Shown: positions 1-5,144 of the stretch, in pieces | How the letters are laid out: the number at the start of each line of letters is the position of its first letter | How positions within the stretch are numbered: position 1 is the first letter of the stretch | From: Methanobacteriota archaeon | Lineage (GTDB): Archaea; Halobacteriota; Syntropharchaeia; JACQPP01 | Direction: 5' to 3' | Length of the DNA stretch: 5,144 nucleotides | Assembly (NCBI GenBank): GCA_016207465.1 | Contig: JACQPP010000068.1 | Location: 1-5,144, forward strand | Notes under the pieces: model-generated | Database searches by the model: none | What the model was told of the DNA's origin: nothing | Seen by the model: only the letters and a program-made list of their open reading frames with translations | Position numbers and translations under genes: made by a program

Positions 1-1
1 C

Positions 2-51
2 GTCGCTTACTGCGTAAGCGACCCCGTTTCTGCGAAGCAGAAACCGGGTCG
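2..51. repeat. Tandem pair of perfect hairpins next to a terminator tract
   Basis: Two palindromes lie side by side. The first has 9-bp arms (GTCGCTTAC at 2-10, GTAAGCGAC at 14-22) around the loop TGC. The second has an 8-bp inner stem (GTTTCTGC at 26-33, GCAGAAAC at 37-44) around the loop GAA, then a C/C mismatch, then a 6-bp outer stem (CGACCC at 19-24, GGGTCG at 46-51). The outer stem shares bases 19-22 with the first hairpin, so the two structures compete there. They lie directly downstream of the T-rich tract that follows the DUF424 gene. They could stabilise the transcript end, act as part of a terminator, or be one half of a symmetrical element like the one at 4482-4556. The base pairing is read directly; the role is inferred. 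Confidence 0.75.
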
Positions 52-68
52 AAAAGAAAAAAGAAAAA
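51..68 (-). terminator. T-rich transcription terminator after the DUF424 gene
   Basis: On the minus strand the bases after the TAA stop read TTTTTCTTTTTTCTTTTC, a nearly pure T tract of 18 bases that starts at the first base after the stop codon. Runs of T in the non-template strand are the main known archaeal termination signal, so this most likely ends the aIF2-beta/DUF424 transcript. Hairpins follow the tract instead of preceding it, which is opposite to a bacterial intrinsic terminator. Confidence 0.75.
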
Positions 69-359
69 TTATAGGACGAAGAGTTGGGCGTGGGGGACCC
101 CCTGGATTCGGATGATTCCCCCGGCGTCAATGAACCCCTGGGCGATGGCGCACTGGACGGTCTTCTCCCCCACAAGGTTGGCGATGGTGGCCCCCCGGAG
201 GGCCTCGGCCAGCTCCCGGCAGGTGACAGGCTCCCCCTTGTAGAATCCTTCGGAGACCTCCAGCTTGAGGGGCCCCTCGCGGAACTCCCGGCCCACCAGC
301 TCCCGGTCGCAGGCGGCCACCAGCGTGTCCCGGCCCTCCCGGTAGGTCTTCACGTACAT
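69..359 (-). CDS. DUF424 family protein
   Basis: A small archaeal protein of 96 aa, the usual size for the DUF424 family; its function is not established. Family-like features are CD at residues 17-18, LVG at 21-23, FREG at 26-29, a GFY turn at 38-40, the run ATIANLVGEKTV at 57-68, and the C-terminal motif GVPHAQ at 87-92. There is no signal peptide or membrane segment, so it should be cytosolic. The ATG directly follows the TAG stop of aIF2-beta with no base between (TAGATG), and no Shine-Dalgarno sequence is apparent in the preceding bases, which suggests translation by coupling to the upstream gene. From my knowledge of archaeal genomes, DUF424 genes often neighbour translation genes including aIF2-beta, so a role linked to translation or RNA is plausible but unproven. 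The gene is intact and ends in TAA. Confidence 0.88.
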   Translation of the reverse strand: MYVKTYREGRDTLVAACDRELVGREFREGPLKLEVSEGFYKGEPVTCRELAEALRGATIANLVGEKTVQCAIAQGFIDAGGIIRIQGVPHAQLFVL

Positions 360-767
360 CTACAGGTTTTTCCGCACATGCTTGGCGCCGCAGGCGTCGC
401 AGCGGAGGTAGGTGAGGCGCTCCTCCTTGATGAGGTGGGTGTCAGGGCGGTTGCAGGAGGGGCACATGACGAAGTCCTTCACGTAGGTGGCCACCGCCCG
501 CTGGAGGACATCGTCGGTGAAGGAGCCGGTGAGGGAGAGGCGGGGGCCGTCGGGGGCCCCCTTGGTTCCCACCACCCCCACGAAGAACTTCATCAGGTGG
601 GGGGCCTCCCGGTTCAGCCTGTCGCAGATGTCGGCGAAGTTCTTCAGGATGGTCTTGGTCCCCTCCCGCTGGACCTGCACCTGGGGGACCTCGAAGCGCT
701 CCCTCCGGGTGGCGGTCTCCGGGAGCCGGGAGAAGGCGCGGTCAAGGAGCTGCTCATAGGAGGCCAT
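360..767 (-). CDS. eif2b: Translation initiation factor aIF2 subunit beta
   Basis: The beta subunit of the aIF2 heterotrimer, which with the alpha and GTP-binding gamma subunits brings initiator Met-tRNA to the small ribosomal subunit. The 135-aa length is typical for archaea. An N-terminal helix (YEQLLDRAFSRLP, residues 4-16) matches the segment that contacts gamma in this family. The central alpha-beta domain (about 20-97) includes the family-typical GTKTILKNFADICDRLNR region (36-53) and HLMKFF (57-62). A C-terminal zinc ribbon has C102-x2-C105 and C123-x2-C126. The ATG at 767 gives the full expected N-terminus. No clear Shine-Dalgarno precedes it, and a TATA-like box lies about 29 bp upstream, which fits a leaderless transcript. 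The NfeD-type protease gene ends 45 bp upstream, and DUF424 begins at the very next base downstream, making a two-gene unit. Confidence 0.95.
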   Translation of the reverse strand: MASYEQLLDRAFSRLPETATRRERFEVPQVQVQREGTKTILKNFADICDRLNREAPHLMKFFVGVVGTKGAPDGPRLSLTGSFTDDVLQRAVATYVKDFVMCPSCNRPDTHLIKEERLTYLRCDACGAKHVRKNL

Positions 768-792
768 CAGGAGAGGTGGGGGCAGAGGGGGG

Positions 793-800
793 TAAATAGA
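793..800 (-). promoter_or_regulatory. Candidate TATA box for aIF2-beta
   Basis: On the minus strand the gap contains TCTATTTA, an isolated AT-rich octamer in otherwise G/C-rich sequence, preceded by GGGGAA, which could serve as a purine-rich TFB recognition element. Its centre is about 29 bp from the ATG at 767. Archaeal transcription usually starts about 25 bp downstream of the TATA centre, so the predicted start falls within a few bases of the start codon. This would give a leaderless or near-leaderless mRNA and fits the absence of a ribosome binding site. Inference from spacing and composition only. Confidence 0.45.
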
Positions 801-812
801 TTCCCCAGGGCC

Positions 813-2168
813 CTATTTCGGGGTCGGCCCCGCTGCGACGGGGACCACCCGGAGGAGGAGCCCCTCGACCCCCACCACCTGGACCTCTTCCCCCGCTCCC
901 ACCGGGGGGTGGCCTGGCTCCAGGCGGGCCCTCCAGAGTTCCCCGTGGACCTTCACCATTCCCTCCGGGGACAGGGGGCCCTCGGCGCGGGCCCGGGCCC
1001 CGAGGAGCTCCTCGGCCCCGGTGGTGGCCTTCCGGCGGCGGAGCCGGAGGGCCCGGTGGAGGGCGAAGCCGAAGAAGCCCCCGCTGATGGCCACCGCCCC
1101 CAGCACCAGCAGGAGGAAGGAGTTCCACCACTCCGGGGAGAGGAGGAGCCCCGACATGCGGGGCTCCGCCATCGGGGGCCGGGGGAGCAGGAGGGCCCCC
1201 AGGACCAGGGAGACCAGCCCCCCGGTGAAGAGGATGCCGAACCCCGGGGTGAAGACCTCGGCCACCAGCAGCAGGATGCCCGCCAGGAGCAGGAGGACCC
1301 CCAGGGTGCTGGCGCCGAAGACCCCCAGGCCGAAGAGCCCCAGGAGGAGGGCGATGGCCCCCACCATCTCGGGCACGAAGGTCCCCGGGCTCGCGAGGCC
1401 GAAGATGAGACCGTAGATTCCCACCATCACCAGCAGGAAGGCCACCTGGGGGTTCCCCAGGAGGTCCATCAGGCGCACCCGCAGCCCCTTGGCCCGGGTC
1501 TCCACCATGGCCCCCTCCAGGTCCAGGGTCACATTGCGCTCCCCCACCCGGACCGTGCGCCCGTGGGCCTGCCGCAGGAACTCCCCCTCGCTCTCCGCCA
1601 GGACCTCGATGAGCCCCTGCTCCCGGGCGTCCCGGGCCGTCAGGCTGAGGCCCTGGGTCACGAACTGCTCCGCGGCGCTGGTGTTCCTCCCCCGAATCTC
1701 CGAGATGGACTTGAGGCGGGCCGCGAAGGCGTTCACCACCTTCCTCTCCACCGGCTCCACCCCCCCGCCCCCCATGGCGATGGGGGTCGCCGCCCCGGTG
1801 GCGGTCCCCGGGGCCATCCCCGACAGGTGGCCCGCCAGCAGCAGGAAGGCCCCCGCCGAGAACGCCCGCCCCCCCGGGGGAACATAGGCCAGCACAGGCA
1901 CCGGGCTCCGCTCCATCTCCGCGAGCATCTCCTCCGTGGCATCCGCCAGCCCCCCGGGGGTGTTCAGCCGCAGCAGCACCGCCGCCGCCCCCCGCCCGCG
2001 GGCCGCCTCCAGGGCCCCCCGCACCTCCTCCGCCGTCGAGGGGGAGATGACGCCCTCCACATCCACCGCCACAATGGACCGGGCCGAGGCAGGGGAGGGG
2101 AGCAGGAGGAGCAGCAGGAGGACCGCCGGGACCACCCGGCGGAGAGAGGAACGGGAGTTTTTCCTCAT
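813..2168 (-). CDS. nfeD: Long-form NfeD membrane serine protease (ClpP class)
   Basis: A 451-aa membrane-bound protease of the NfeD/1510-N type, in which a Ser-Lys dyad protease faces the cell exterior and a small OB-fold domain lies at the C-terminus. Residues 1-29 are a signal peptide: basic RKNSRSSLRR, a leucine-rich core, then PASA before the probable cut. The ClpP-like domain spans about 31-235, with IVAVDVEGVI (32-41), NTPGG (69-73) and the nucleophile motif FSAGA, where S104 is the probable catalytic serine. K143 in ERKVVNAF is the probable general base; the 39-residue distance is close to that in the characterised Pyrococcus enzyme. About five membrane segments follow (roughly 241-258, 268-285, 287-304, 308-328, 350-370), then an NfeD C-terminal OB domain (about 385-445, with GxVKVHGELWRA). 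Known homologues cleave the C-terminus of a partner stomatin, but no stomatin gene is in this window. The start is fixed by the signal peptide. Confidence 0.92.
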   Translation of the reverse strand: MRKNSRSSLRRVVPAVLLLLLLLPSPASARSIVAVDVEGVISPSTAEEVRGALEAARGRGAAAVLLRLNTPGGLADATEEMLAEMERSPVPVLAYVPPGGRAFSAGAFLLLAGHLSGMAPGTATGAATPIAMGGGGVEPVERKVVNAFAARLKSISEIRGRNTSAAEQFVTQGLSLTARDAREQGLIEVLAESEGEFLRQAHGRTVRVGERNVTLDLEGAMVETRAKGLRVRLMDLLGNPQVAFLLVMVGIYGLIFGLASPGTFVPEMVGAIALLLGLFGLGVFGASTLGVLLLLAGILLLVAEVFTPGFGILFTGGLVSLVLGALLLPRPPMAEPRMSGLLLSPEWWNSFLLLVLGAVAISGGFFGFALHRALRLRRRKATTGAEELLGARARAEGPLSPEGMVKVHGELWRARLEPGHPPVGAGEEVQVVGVEGLLLRVVPVAAGPTPK

Positions 2169-2195
2169 GGACAGGCAACTCTTGGACCCCCGGCG

Positions 2196-2210
2196 GAATA
2201 TCTCTTTCGA
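2196..2210 (-). promoter_or_regulatory. Candidate promoter for the NfeD gene
   Basis: On the minus strand TCGAAAGAGATATTC combines a purine-rich segment (CGAAAG), resembling a TFB recognition element, with a TATA-like GATATTC. The TATA centre is about 31 bp upstream of the ATG at 2168, which predicts a start only a few bases before the start codon. It sits just after the mcm terminator tract, so the short gap seems to hold the end of one transcript and the start of the next. Inferred from composition and spacing. Confidence 0.45.
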
Positions 2211-2219
2211 CCGGCGCTC

Positions 2220-2234
2220 GGAAGGAAAAAAGGG
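2220..2234 (-). terminator. T-rich terminator tract after mcm
   Basis: Two bases after the mcm TAA stop (2237-2239) the minus strand reads CCCTTTTTTCCTTCC, with an uninterrupted run of six T. This is a short version of the T-rich tracts that follow the other transcription units here and is probably a partial or complete archaeal terminator. There is no hairpin pair beside it. Confidence 0.5.
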
Positions 2235-2236
2235 AT

Positions 2237-4357
2237 TTATTTTCCCGCGAACCGCACTTTCCCCTTCTCCTTGGCGGGCTCGTAGAGCTCCCCGTTCCGG
2301 AGCATGTCCTCGATGATTTTGCGGGCCCGGTCCTTGTCTATTCCCTGCCCGGCGGCCTCCTCCTCCGCCTGGGCTCTGTCCACGGCCCGCTCGTGGGCCC
2401 CGAGGCTCCGCAGGATGTCGCGGAGGGTGCGCATCCGGTCGCGGGTGGTCTTGCTGAAGCCCACGTTGATGAGGTCGGCGTCGAAGCGGCCGGTCTCCAT
2501 GTCCATTCCCACCTCCTTCAGGCAGCGGGTGACCAGGGCGATGACCCGCTCGGCGTCCTCCAGGGTGACCTCCCGGCCCAGCCGCGCCCGCGCCGAGGCC
2601 TCCCCGAGCCGCACCAGGGCCTCCAGCTGGCGGGCGGTGACCGCCACCGGGGCGTTTCGCCTCTCGGTCTCCTCCCCCCCGCTCTTCCGGAGATTCACGT
2701 AGAAGTCCCGGAACCTCTGGAGGGCCTCGGGGGACATCACCGGGAAGCAGTGGGTCTTGGAGTGGGCGATATACTTGCGGAGGCGCTCGGGCTCGATGTC
2801 CGGGTGGACTTGGACCATCTCGCGCGCCGCCGCCTCCCGCTGGCCCGCCGCGGCCAGCTCCCCCGCATAGTGGGAGTGGAGGATGTGGTCGGCCTTCCGG
2901 GTGTCCTCCGCCTCGTCGGGCAGGTCGGTGAGCTGGAAGATGAGGTCGAAGCGGGAGAGGAGCCCCGGGGGCAGGTCCAGCTGGGCGGCGATGGGATCAT
3001 AGAGGTTGAACCTCCCGCTCTTCGGGTTCGCCGCCGCCAGGAGGGAGCACCGCGACTTCAGGGTGGCCGTGATTCCCGCCTTGGCGATGCTGATGGTCTG
3101 CTGCTCCAGGGCCTCGTGGAGGGCCGAGCGGTCCTCCGGCAGCATCTTGTCCATCTCGTCCACCGCCGCCACCCCGTTGTCCGCAATCACCAGCGCCCCC
3201 GCCTCCAGCACCCACCGCCCCTCCTCGTCCCGGATGGCCGCCGCCGTCAGCCCCGCCGCCGTGGAGCCCCGCCCCGAGGTGTAGACCGCCCGCGGGGCCA
3301 GGTGGGTCACATAGCGGAGGAGCATGGATTTGGCCGTCCCCGGGTCCCCCACCAGCAGGATGTGGATGTCCCCCCGGATGCGGGCCCCATCGGGGAGGTT
3401 CTTCGCGATGCCCGAGAACAGCTGGAGGGCGATGGCCTCCTTGATGGCATCATACCCGTAGATGGAGGGGGCGATGGATTTGACAACCCGCTCGAACACC
3501 CGGGGGTCCCGGGCCATCTCCTCAATCTCCCTCTCCTCCTCCTCCGTGATCTCGATGTCCCCGAACTCCTTCTCCTCCATCTCGATGGAGAGCCCCTCCA
3601 GGCTCAAATCGAAGGTGGTGGACTTCTCCATCCCCTTCATCCGCTGGTAGGAGCGCAGGATGCCGTTCACCCGGACGCGGTCCCCCGGCGTCACCCCCGC
3701 CTCCACCAGGTCATCCTCCACCTCCACCGGCAACTTCTGCGGCTGCGCGCCCCCCCGCAGCTCCTCCGGGGACTCCTCGATGCGCAGCTTCTGGGCGTCC
3801 ACAAACTTGGACTGGGCCACCCGGAGTTTGAAGGGGCCCCGCCTCTGGCAGGTCTCATTCTCGCACTGCAGGGGCTCCCGGAACCGCCCCCCCGACTGGG
3901 GGACCCGGGTCACATGGCGGCACCGGCTGCACTCGAAGGCCGCCTCCACCAGCCTGGGCCGCACCTCCTGGGCCTGCCGCACCATCCCCCGCACCGAAAT
4001 CAGCCGCGAGATATGGTGGCTCCGGAGCTCCCGGATGTCCACCAGCACCCCCTCCCCCGGCTTCTCCCCGGGGAGCCGCGTGAACCGCAGGTGGATGCCA
4101 TCCAGGCTCACCACCCCCGGCAGCGCCATCCGCCGCAGCCCCTCATGGGCCCGCTCCAGCGCCCCATCCGGGTCCTGCAGAAGGGCATCGGCCAGCCCCG
4201 GGTCAAACCGCACCAGGGTCGGGAACTCCACATAGAGGCTCCGCGACTCCGGATACCGGCTCGCCACCCGCAAGAGGGGCTCCCGGCAATACCTCTCGAA
4301 GAAGGCCTCCCAGCGCTCCGGGGAGAGGTCGGCGGCGGTCGGCTGGGTCTCGGCCAT
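2237..4357 (-). CDS. mcm: MCM replicative DNA helicase
   Basis: The archaeal MCM, a homohexameric AAA+ helicase that unwinds DNA at the replication fork. The 706 aa are within the normal archaeal range and no intein interrupts the motifs. In order: an N-terminal helical domain (about 10-110); a zinc site with C143, C146, C165 and C170; the OB fold and N-terminal hairpin (about 210-260), where R239, K241 and K245 are candidate DNA contacts; Walker A GDPGTAKS (337-344); Walker B with D400-E401 in AAVDEMDKM; the pre-sensor-1 hairpin around K426; sensor 1 N444; the arginine finger R469 in SRFD; probable sensor 2 R576; and a C-terminal winged helix (about 640-706). The ATG at 4357 is chosen because the family N-terminus begins there. 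The reading frame continues 40 codons upstream to a TTG, but that stretch is proline-rich and unlike MCM. A GGAG lies 15 bases before the ATG, rather far for a ribosome site. All key residues are present, so it should be active. Confidence 0.97.
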   Translation of the reverse strand: MAETQPTAADLSPERWEAFFERYCREPLLRVASRYPESRSLYVEFPTLVRFDPGLADALLQDPDGALERAHEGLRRMALPGVVSLDGIHLRFTRLPGEKPGEGVLVDIRELRSHHISRLISVRGMVRQAQEVRPRLVEAAFECSRCRHVTRVPQSGGRFREPLQCENETCQRRGPFKLRVAQSKFVDAQKLRIEESPEELRGGAQPQKLPVEVEDDLVEAGVTPGDRVRVNGILRSYQRMKGMEKSTTFDLSLEGLSIEMEEKEFGDIEITEEEEREIEEMARDPRVFERVVKSIAPSIYGYDAIKEAIALQLFSGIAKNLPDGARIRGDIHILLVGDPGTAKSMLLRYVTHLAPRAVYTSGRGSTAAGLTAAAIRDEEGRWVLEAGALVIADNGVAAVDEMDKMLPEDRSALHEALEQQTISIAKAGITATLKSRCSLLAAANPKSGRFNLYDPIAAQLDLPPGLLSRFDLIFQLTDLPDEAEDTRKADHILHSHYAGELAAAGQREAAAREMVQVHPDIEPERLRKYIAHSKTHCFPVMSPEALQRFRDFYVNLRKSGGEETERRNAPVAVTARQLEALVRLGEASARARLGREVTLEDAERVIALVTRCLKEVGMDMETGRFDADLINVGFSKTTRDRMRTLRDILRSLGAHERAVDRAQAEEEAAGQGIDKDRARKIIEDMLRNGELYEPAKEKGKVRFAGK

Positions 4358-4412
4358 AGGGGTTGCACACTTCTCCAGGGTGGGGGGATGGGGGTTGTGG
4401 TGGGGACCCCAT

Positions 4413-4470
4413 CTTTCACCTGAAATCAGGGGGTGTGGGGCATAACCCCGGGCCGAGAGCGGGGTGAAAG
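4413..4470. promoter_or_regulatory. Inverted repeat in the mcm leader
   Basis: CTTTCACC at 4413-4420 and GGTGAAAG at 4463-4470 form a perfect 8-bp inverted repeat separated by 42 bp, just upstream of mcm. Between the arms is a small GGGG/CCCC stem around TTATG (minus-strand reading). In RNA this could fold into a branched leader; in DNA the arms could be two half-sites for a regulator. The distal arm lies next to the candidate TATA box at 4471-4479. An 8-bp repeat in a region this size is not highly improbable by chance, so confidence in function is low. Confidence 0.3.
4414..4433 (+). promoter_or_regulatory. ORB-like dyad with G-run upstream of mcm
   Basis: TTTCA-CC-TGAAA (4414-4425) is a compact dyad followed three bases later by GGGGG (4429-4433). 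This layout, a short dyad ending in GAAA followed by a G-run on the same strand, resembles the archaeal origin recognition box bound by Orc1/Cdc6, but several dyad positions differ from the consensus as I remember it. It overlaps a second small dyad, CCTGA-AA-TCAGG (4419-4430). No orc1/cdc6 gene is visible in the window. It could equally be an mcm operator or chance. Confidence 0.2.
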
Positions 4471-4479
4471 TATTCAAAT
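4471..4479 (-). promoter_or_regulatory. Candidate TATA box for mcm
   Basis: On the minus strand TTTGAATAC follows a purine-rich segment (AAAAAAGGGA), a possible TFB recognition element plus TATA box. Transcription would start near 4450, leaving a leader of about 90 bases before the ATG at 4357. It is the most AT-rich promoter-like spot between the palindromic element and mcm. The match to the consensus is weak. Confidence 0.3.
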
Positions 4480-4481
4480 CC

Positions 4482-4556
4482 CTTTTTTCTTTCTTTTCAC
4501 GCCCGCGCCACGGCGCGGGCTAACGCCGCCTCCGGCGGCTAAAAGAAAGAAAAAAG
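4482..4556. repeat. Symmetrical palindromic element: 16-bp inverted repeat enclosing two hairpins
   Basis: The outer arms CTTTTTTCTTTCTTTT (4482-4497) and AAAAGAAAGAAAAAAG (4541-4556) are perfect reverse complements over 16 bp. Between them are two GC-rich hairpins: 9-bp arms GCCCGCGCC (4501-4509) and GGCGCGGGC (4512-4520), and 6-bp arms GCCGCC (4525-4530) and GGCGGC (4534-4539) around TCC. The element can form one long stem with two side hairpins, or present a T-rich tract to transcription from either direction. The right half acts naturally as a terminator for rps7. The left half faces the plus strand, where no gene is seen. It could be a two-way terminator, an insulator between rps7 and mcm, or a dispersed palindromic repeat. 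The symmetry is read directly; the function is inferred. Confidence 0.8.
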
Positions 4557-4583
4557 CGATTTCATTCGGAAAAAAGAAAGAAA
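4541..4583 (-). terminator. Double T-rich terminator after rps7
   Basis: Two T-rich tracts follow the rps7 stop on the minus strand: TTTCTTTCTTTTTT (4583 to 4570), starting 31 bases after the stop codon, then CTTTTTTCTTTCTTTT (4556 to 4541), which is also the right arm of the palindromic element. Two successive T tracts are a common archaeal way to end a highly expressed ribosomal protein transcript. They make read-through from rps7 into mcm unlikely. Confidence 0.7.
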
Positions 4584-4614
4584 CGTGGTTCGAGAAAACG
4601 CATGGTGTTTTTCT

Positions 4615-5144
4615 CTACCGGGCCGCCTTGGCCATCCGTTCCTTTTCCTCTTTGCGGCTGATGGCGAAGGTCTTGACGTCGAATTTGGCGGCGGCGATGA
4701 GTTCTCCGGCGAGGCTCTCCGGGAGGCTCCTCTTGGATTTGAATGCCCCTTTCTGGGCCCCCTGGGCGAGGTACATGAGGGCCTGGTCGACGCGGCGCTG
4801 GGCGCTGGTGTCTACGGCCTTGGGGACGGCGATGCCCCCGTAGCGGAGGCGGACGATTTCCTCGCGGGGGCCGGCGTTGGAGATGGCGTCCACGAGGATT
4901 TGGAGGGGGTTCTGCTTGGTCTGCCGGTGGATGAGGTCGAAGGCGTCGTGGACGGTGCGGGTGGCCATCTGTTTCTTGCCGGTGTTGCGCTTCTGGCGCA
5001 TGAGGCGGTTGATGAGGCGCTCGACCACCGATATCTGGGATTTGGACTGCTGTTTGGCGTGGTGGCCCCCGCTGTGGAGGTTGGCCTTGAGGACGATGAA
5101 CTGGCGGATGGAGGGGTCTTTGATCTGGATTTCCTCGATGGCCC
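4615..5144 (-). CDS. rps7: Small-subunit ribosomal protein S7, N-terminus beyond window
   Basis: Ribosomal protein S7 of the 30S subunit, which binds the 3' major domain of 16S rRNA in the head and lies near the E site. The open frame continues to the right edge, and 175 residues are visible. Archaeal S7 is usually about 190-215 aa, so roughly 15-40 N-terminal residues are missing. Recognisable segments are IKDPSIRQFIVLKANLHSGG, then the helix SVVERLINRLMR, the loop around RNTGKKQMATRTVHDAFDLI, NPLQILVDAISNAGPREE, RYGGIAVPKAVDTSAQRR, and the basic tail ending RKEEKERMAKAAR typical of archaea. A GTG at 5028 is not the true start, because conserved S7 sequence extends upstream of it. The stop is TAG. 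In many archaea S7 follows S12 and precedes EF-2; here the transcript appears to end and mcm follows. Confidence 0.95.
   Translation of the reverse strand, partial: AIEEIQIKDPSIRQFIVLKANLHSGGHHAKQQSKSQISVVERLINRLMRQKRNTGKKQMATRTVHDAFDLIHRQTKQNPLQILVDAISNAGPREEIVRLRYGGIAVPKAVDTSAQRRVDQALMYLAQGAQKGAFKSKRSLPESLAGELIAAAKFDVKTFAISRKEEKERMAKAAR

Noticed and set aside
2..51. A tRNA or other structured RNA gene at the left edge
   Set aside because: The two simple hairpins do not form a cloverleaf, and no T-loop or anticodon arm sequence is present.
754..2178. A 474-codon open frame on the same strand as the NfeD gene, in another frame
   Set aside because: The product is mostly glycine, alanine and proline with no family features. 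The overlapping frame carries the signal peptide, the Ser-Lys dyad and the membrane segments.
84..2285. A 733-codon open frame on the plus strand
   Set aside because: It lies antisense to DUF424, aIF2-beta and the NfeD gene. Its product is a low-complexity mix of G, P, E, H and R with no recognisable domain, the usual result of GC-rich coding sequence read on the other strand.
2393..4423. A 676-codon open frame on the plus strand
   Set aside because: It is antisense to mcm, whose domains and catalytic residues are all intact. The translation is rich in H, L, P, R and G and has no domain structure.
4358..4477. A 40-residue N-terminal extension of MCM starting at a TTG
   Set aside because: The extension is proline- and histidine-rich and unlike MCM N-termini. 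It would also overlap the candidate promoter and leader. The ATG at 4357 gives a normal family start.
4482..4583. A CRISPR array or an IS end
   Set aside because: There are no regularly spaced direct repeats with unique spacers, no transposase and no target-site duplication that I can see. The signals are inverted repeats and simple purine tracts.
4433..4843. A 136-codon plus-strand open frame crossing the palindromic element and the end of rps7
   Set aside because: It runs antisense to rps7 and through the terminator tracts, giving lysine-rich low-complexity sequence. There is no sign of a protein family.

Overview
The window is a compact, GC-rich stretch of archaeal chromosome with all recognisable genes on the minus strand. 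The archaeal assignment rests on several genes together: an archaeal-type ribosomal protein S7, a single MCM replicative helicase, the beta subunit of initiation factor aIF2 and a DUF424 protein. T-rich terminator tracts and AT-rich TATA-like boxes in short gaps fit archaeal transcription. A euryarchaeal, perhaps Thermoplasmatota-like, high-GC lineage is a reasonable guess, but it is inference only. No phage, plasmid or defence genes are visible; this is core informational chromosome.

In the direction of transcription (high to low coordinates) the order is as follows. (1) The 3' part of rps7 (S7), running off the right edge. (2) A 257-bp intergenic region (4358-4614) holding two T-rich terminator tracts for rps7, a striking symmetrical palindromic element, and the likely promoter and leader of the next gene. 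(3) mcm, a full-length 706-aa helicase. (4) A 68-bp gap with an mcm terminator tract and a promoter-like box. (5) A 451-aa long-form NfeD/ClpP-class membrane serine protease. (6) A 45-bp gap with a TATA-like box. (7) The aIF2-beta gene, whose stop codon directly abuts (8) the start codon of a DUF424 gene. A T-rich tract starts at the base after the DUF424 stop codon, and two tandem perfect hairpins fill the left edge.

Functionally the genes cover translation (S7; aIF2-beta, which with the alpha and gamma subunits delivers initiator tRNA), replication (MCM) and membrane protein quality control (NfeD). They are probably three or four short transcription units rather than one operon. The strict operon-like unit is aIF2-beta plus DUF424.

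The main non-coding feature of note is a shared architecture at the two larger intergenic sites: a T-rich terminator tract on the transcribed strand immediately followed by two adjacent GC-rich hairpins. At 4482-4556 this element is fully symmetrical, with a perfect 16-bp inverted repeat enclosing both hairpins. I found no convincing evidence of a wholly new multi-gene system in this window.
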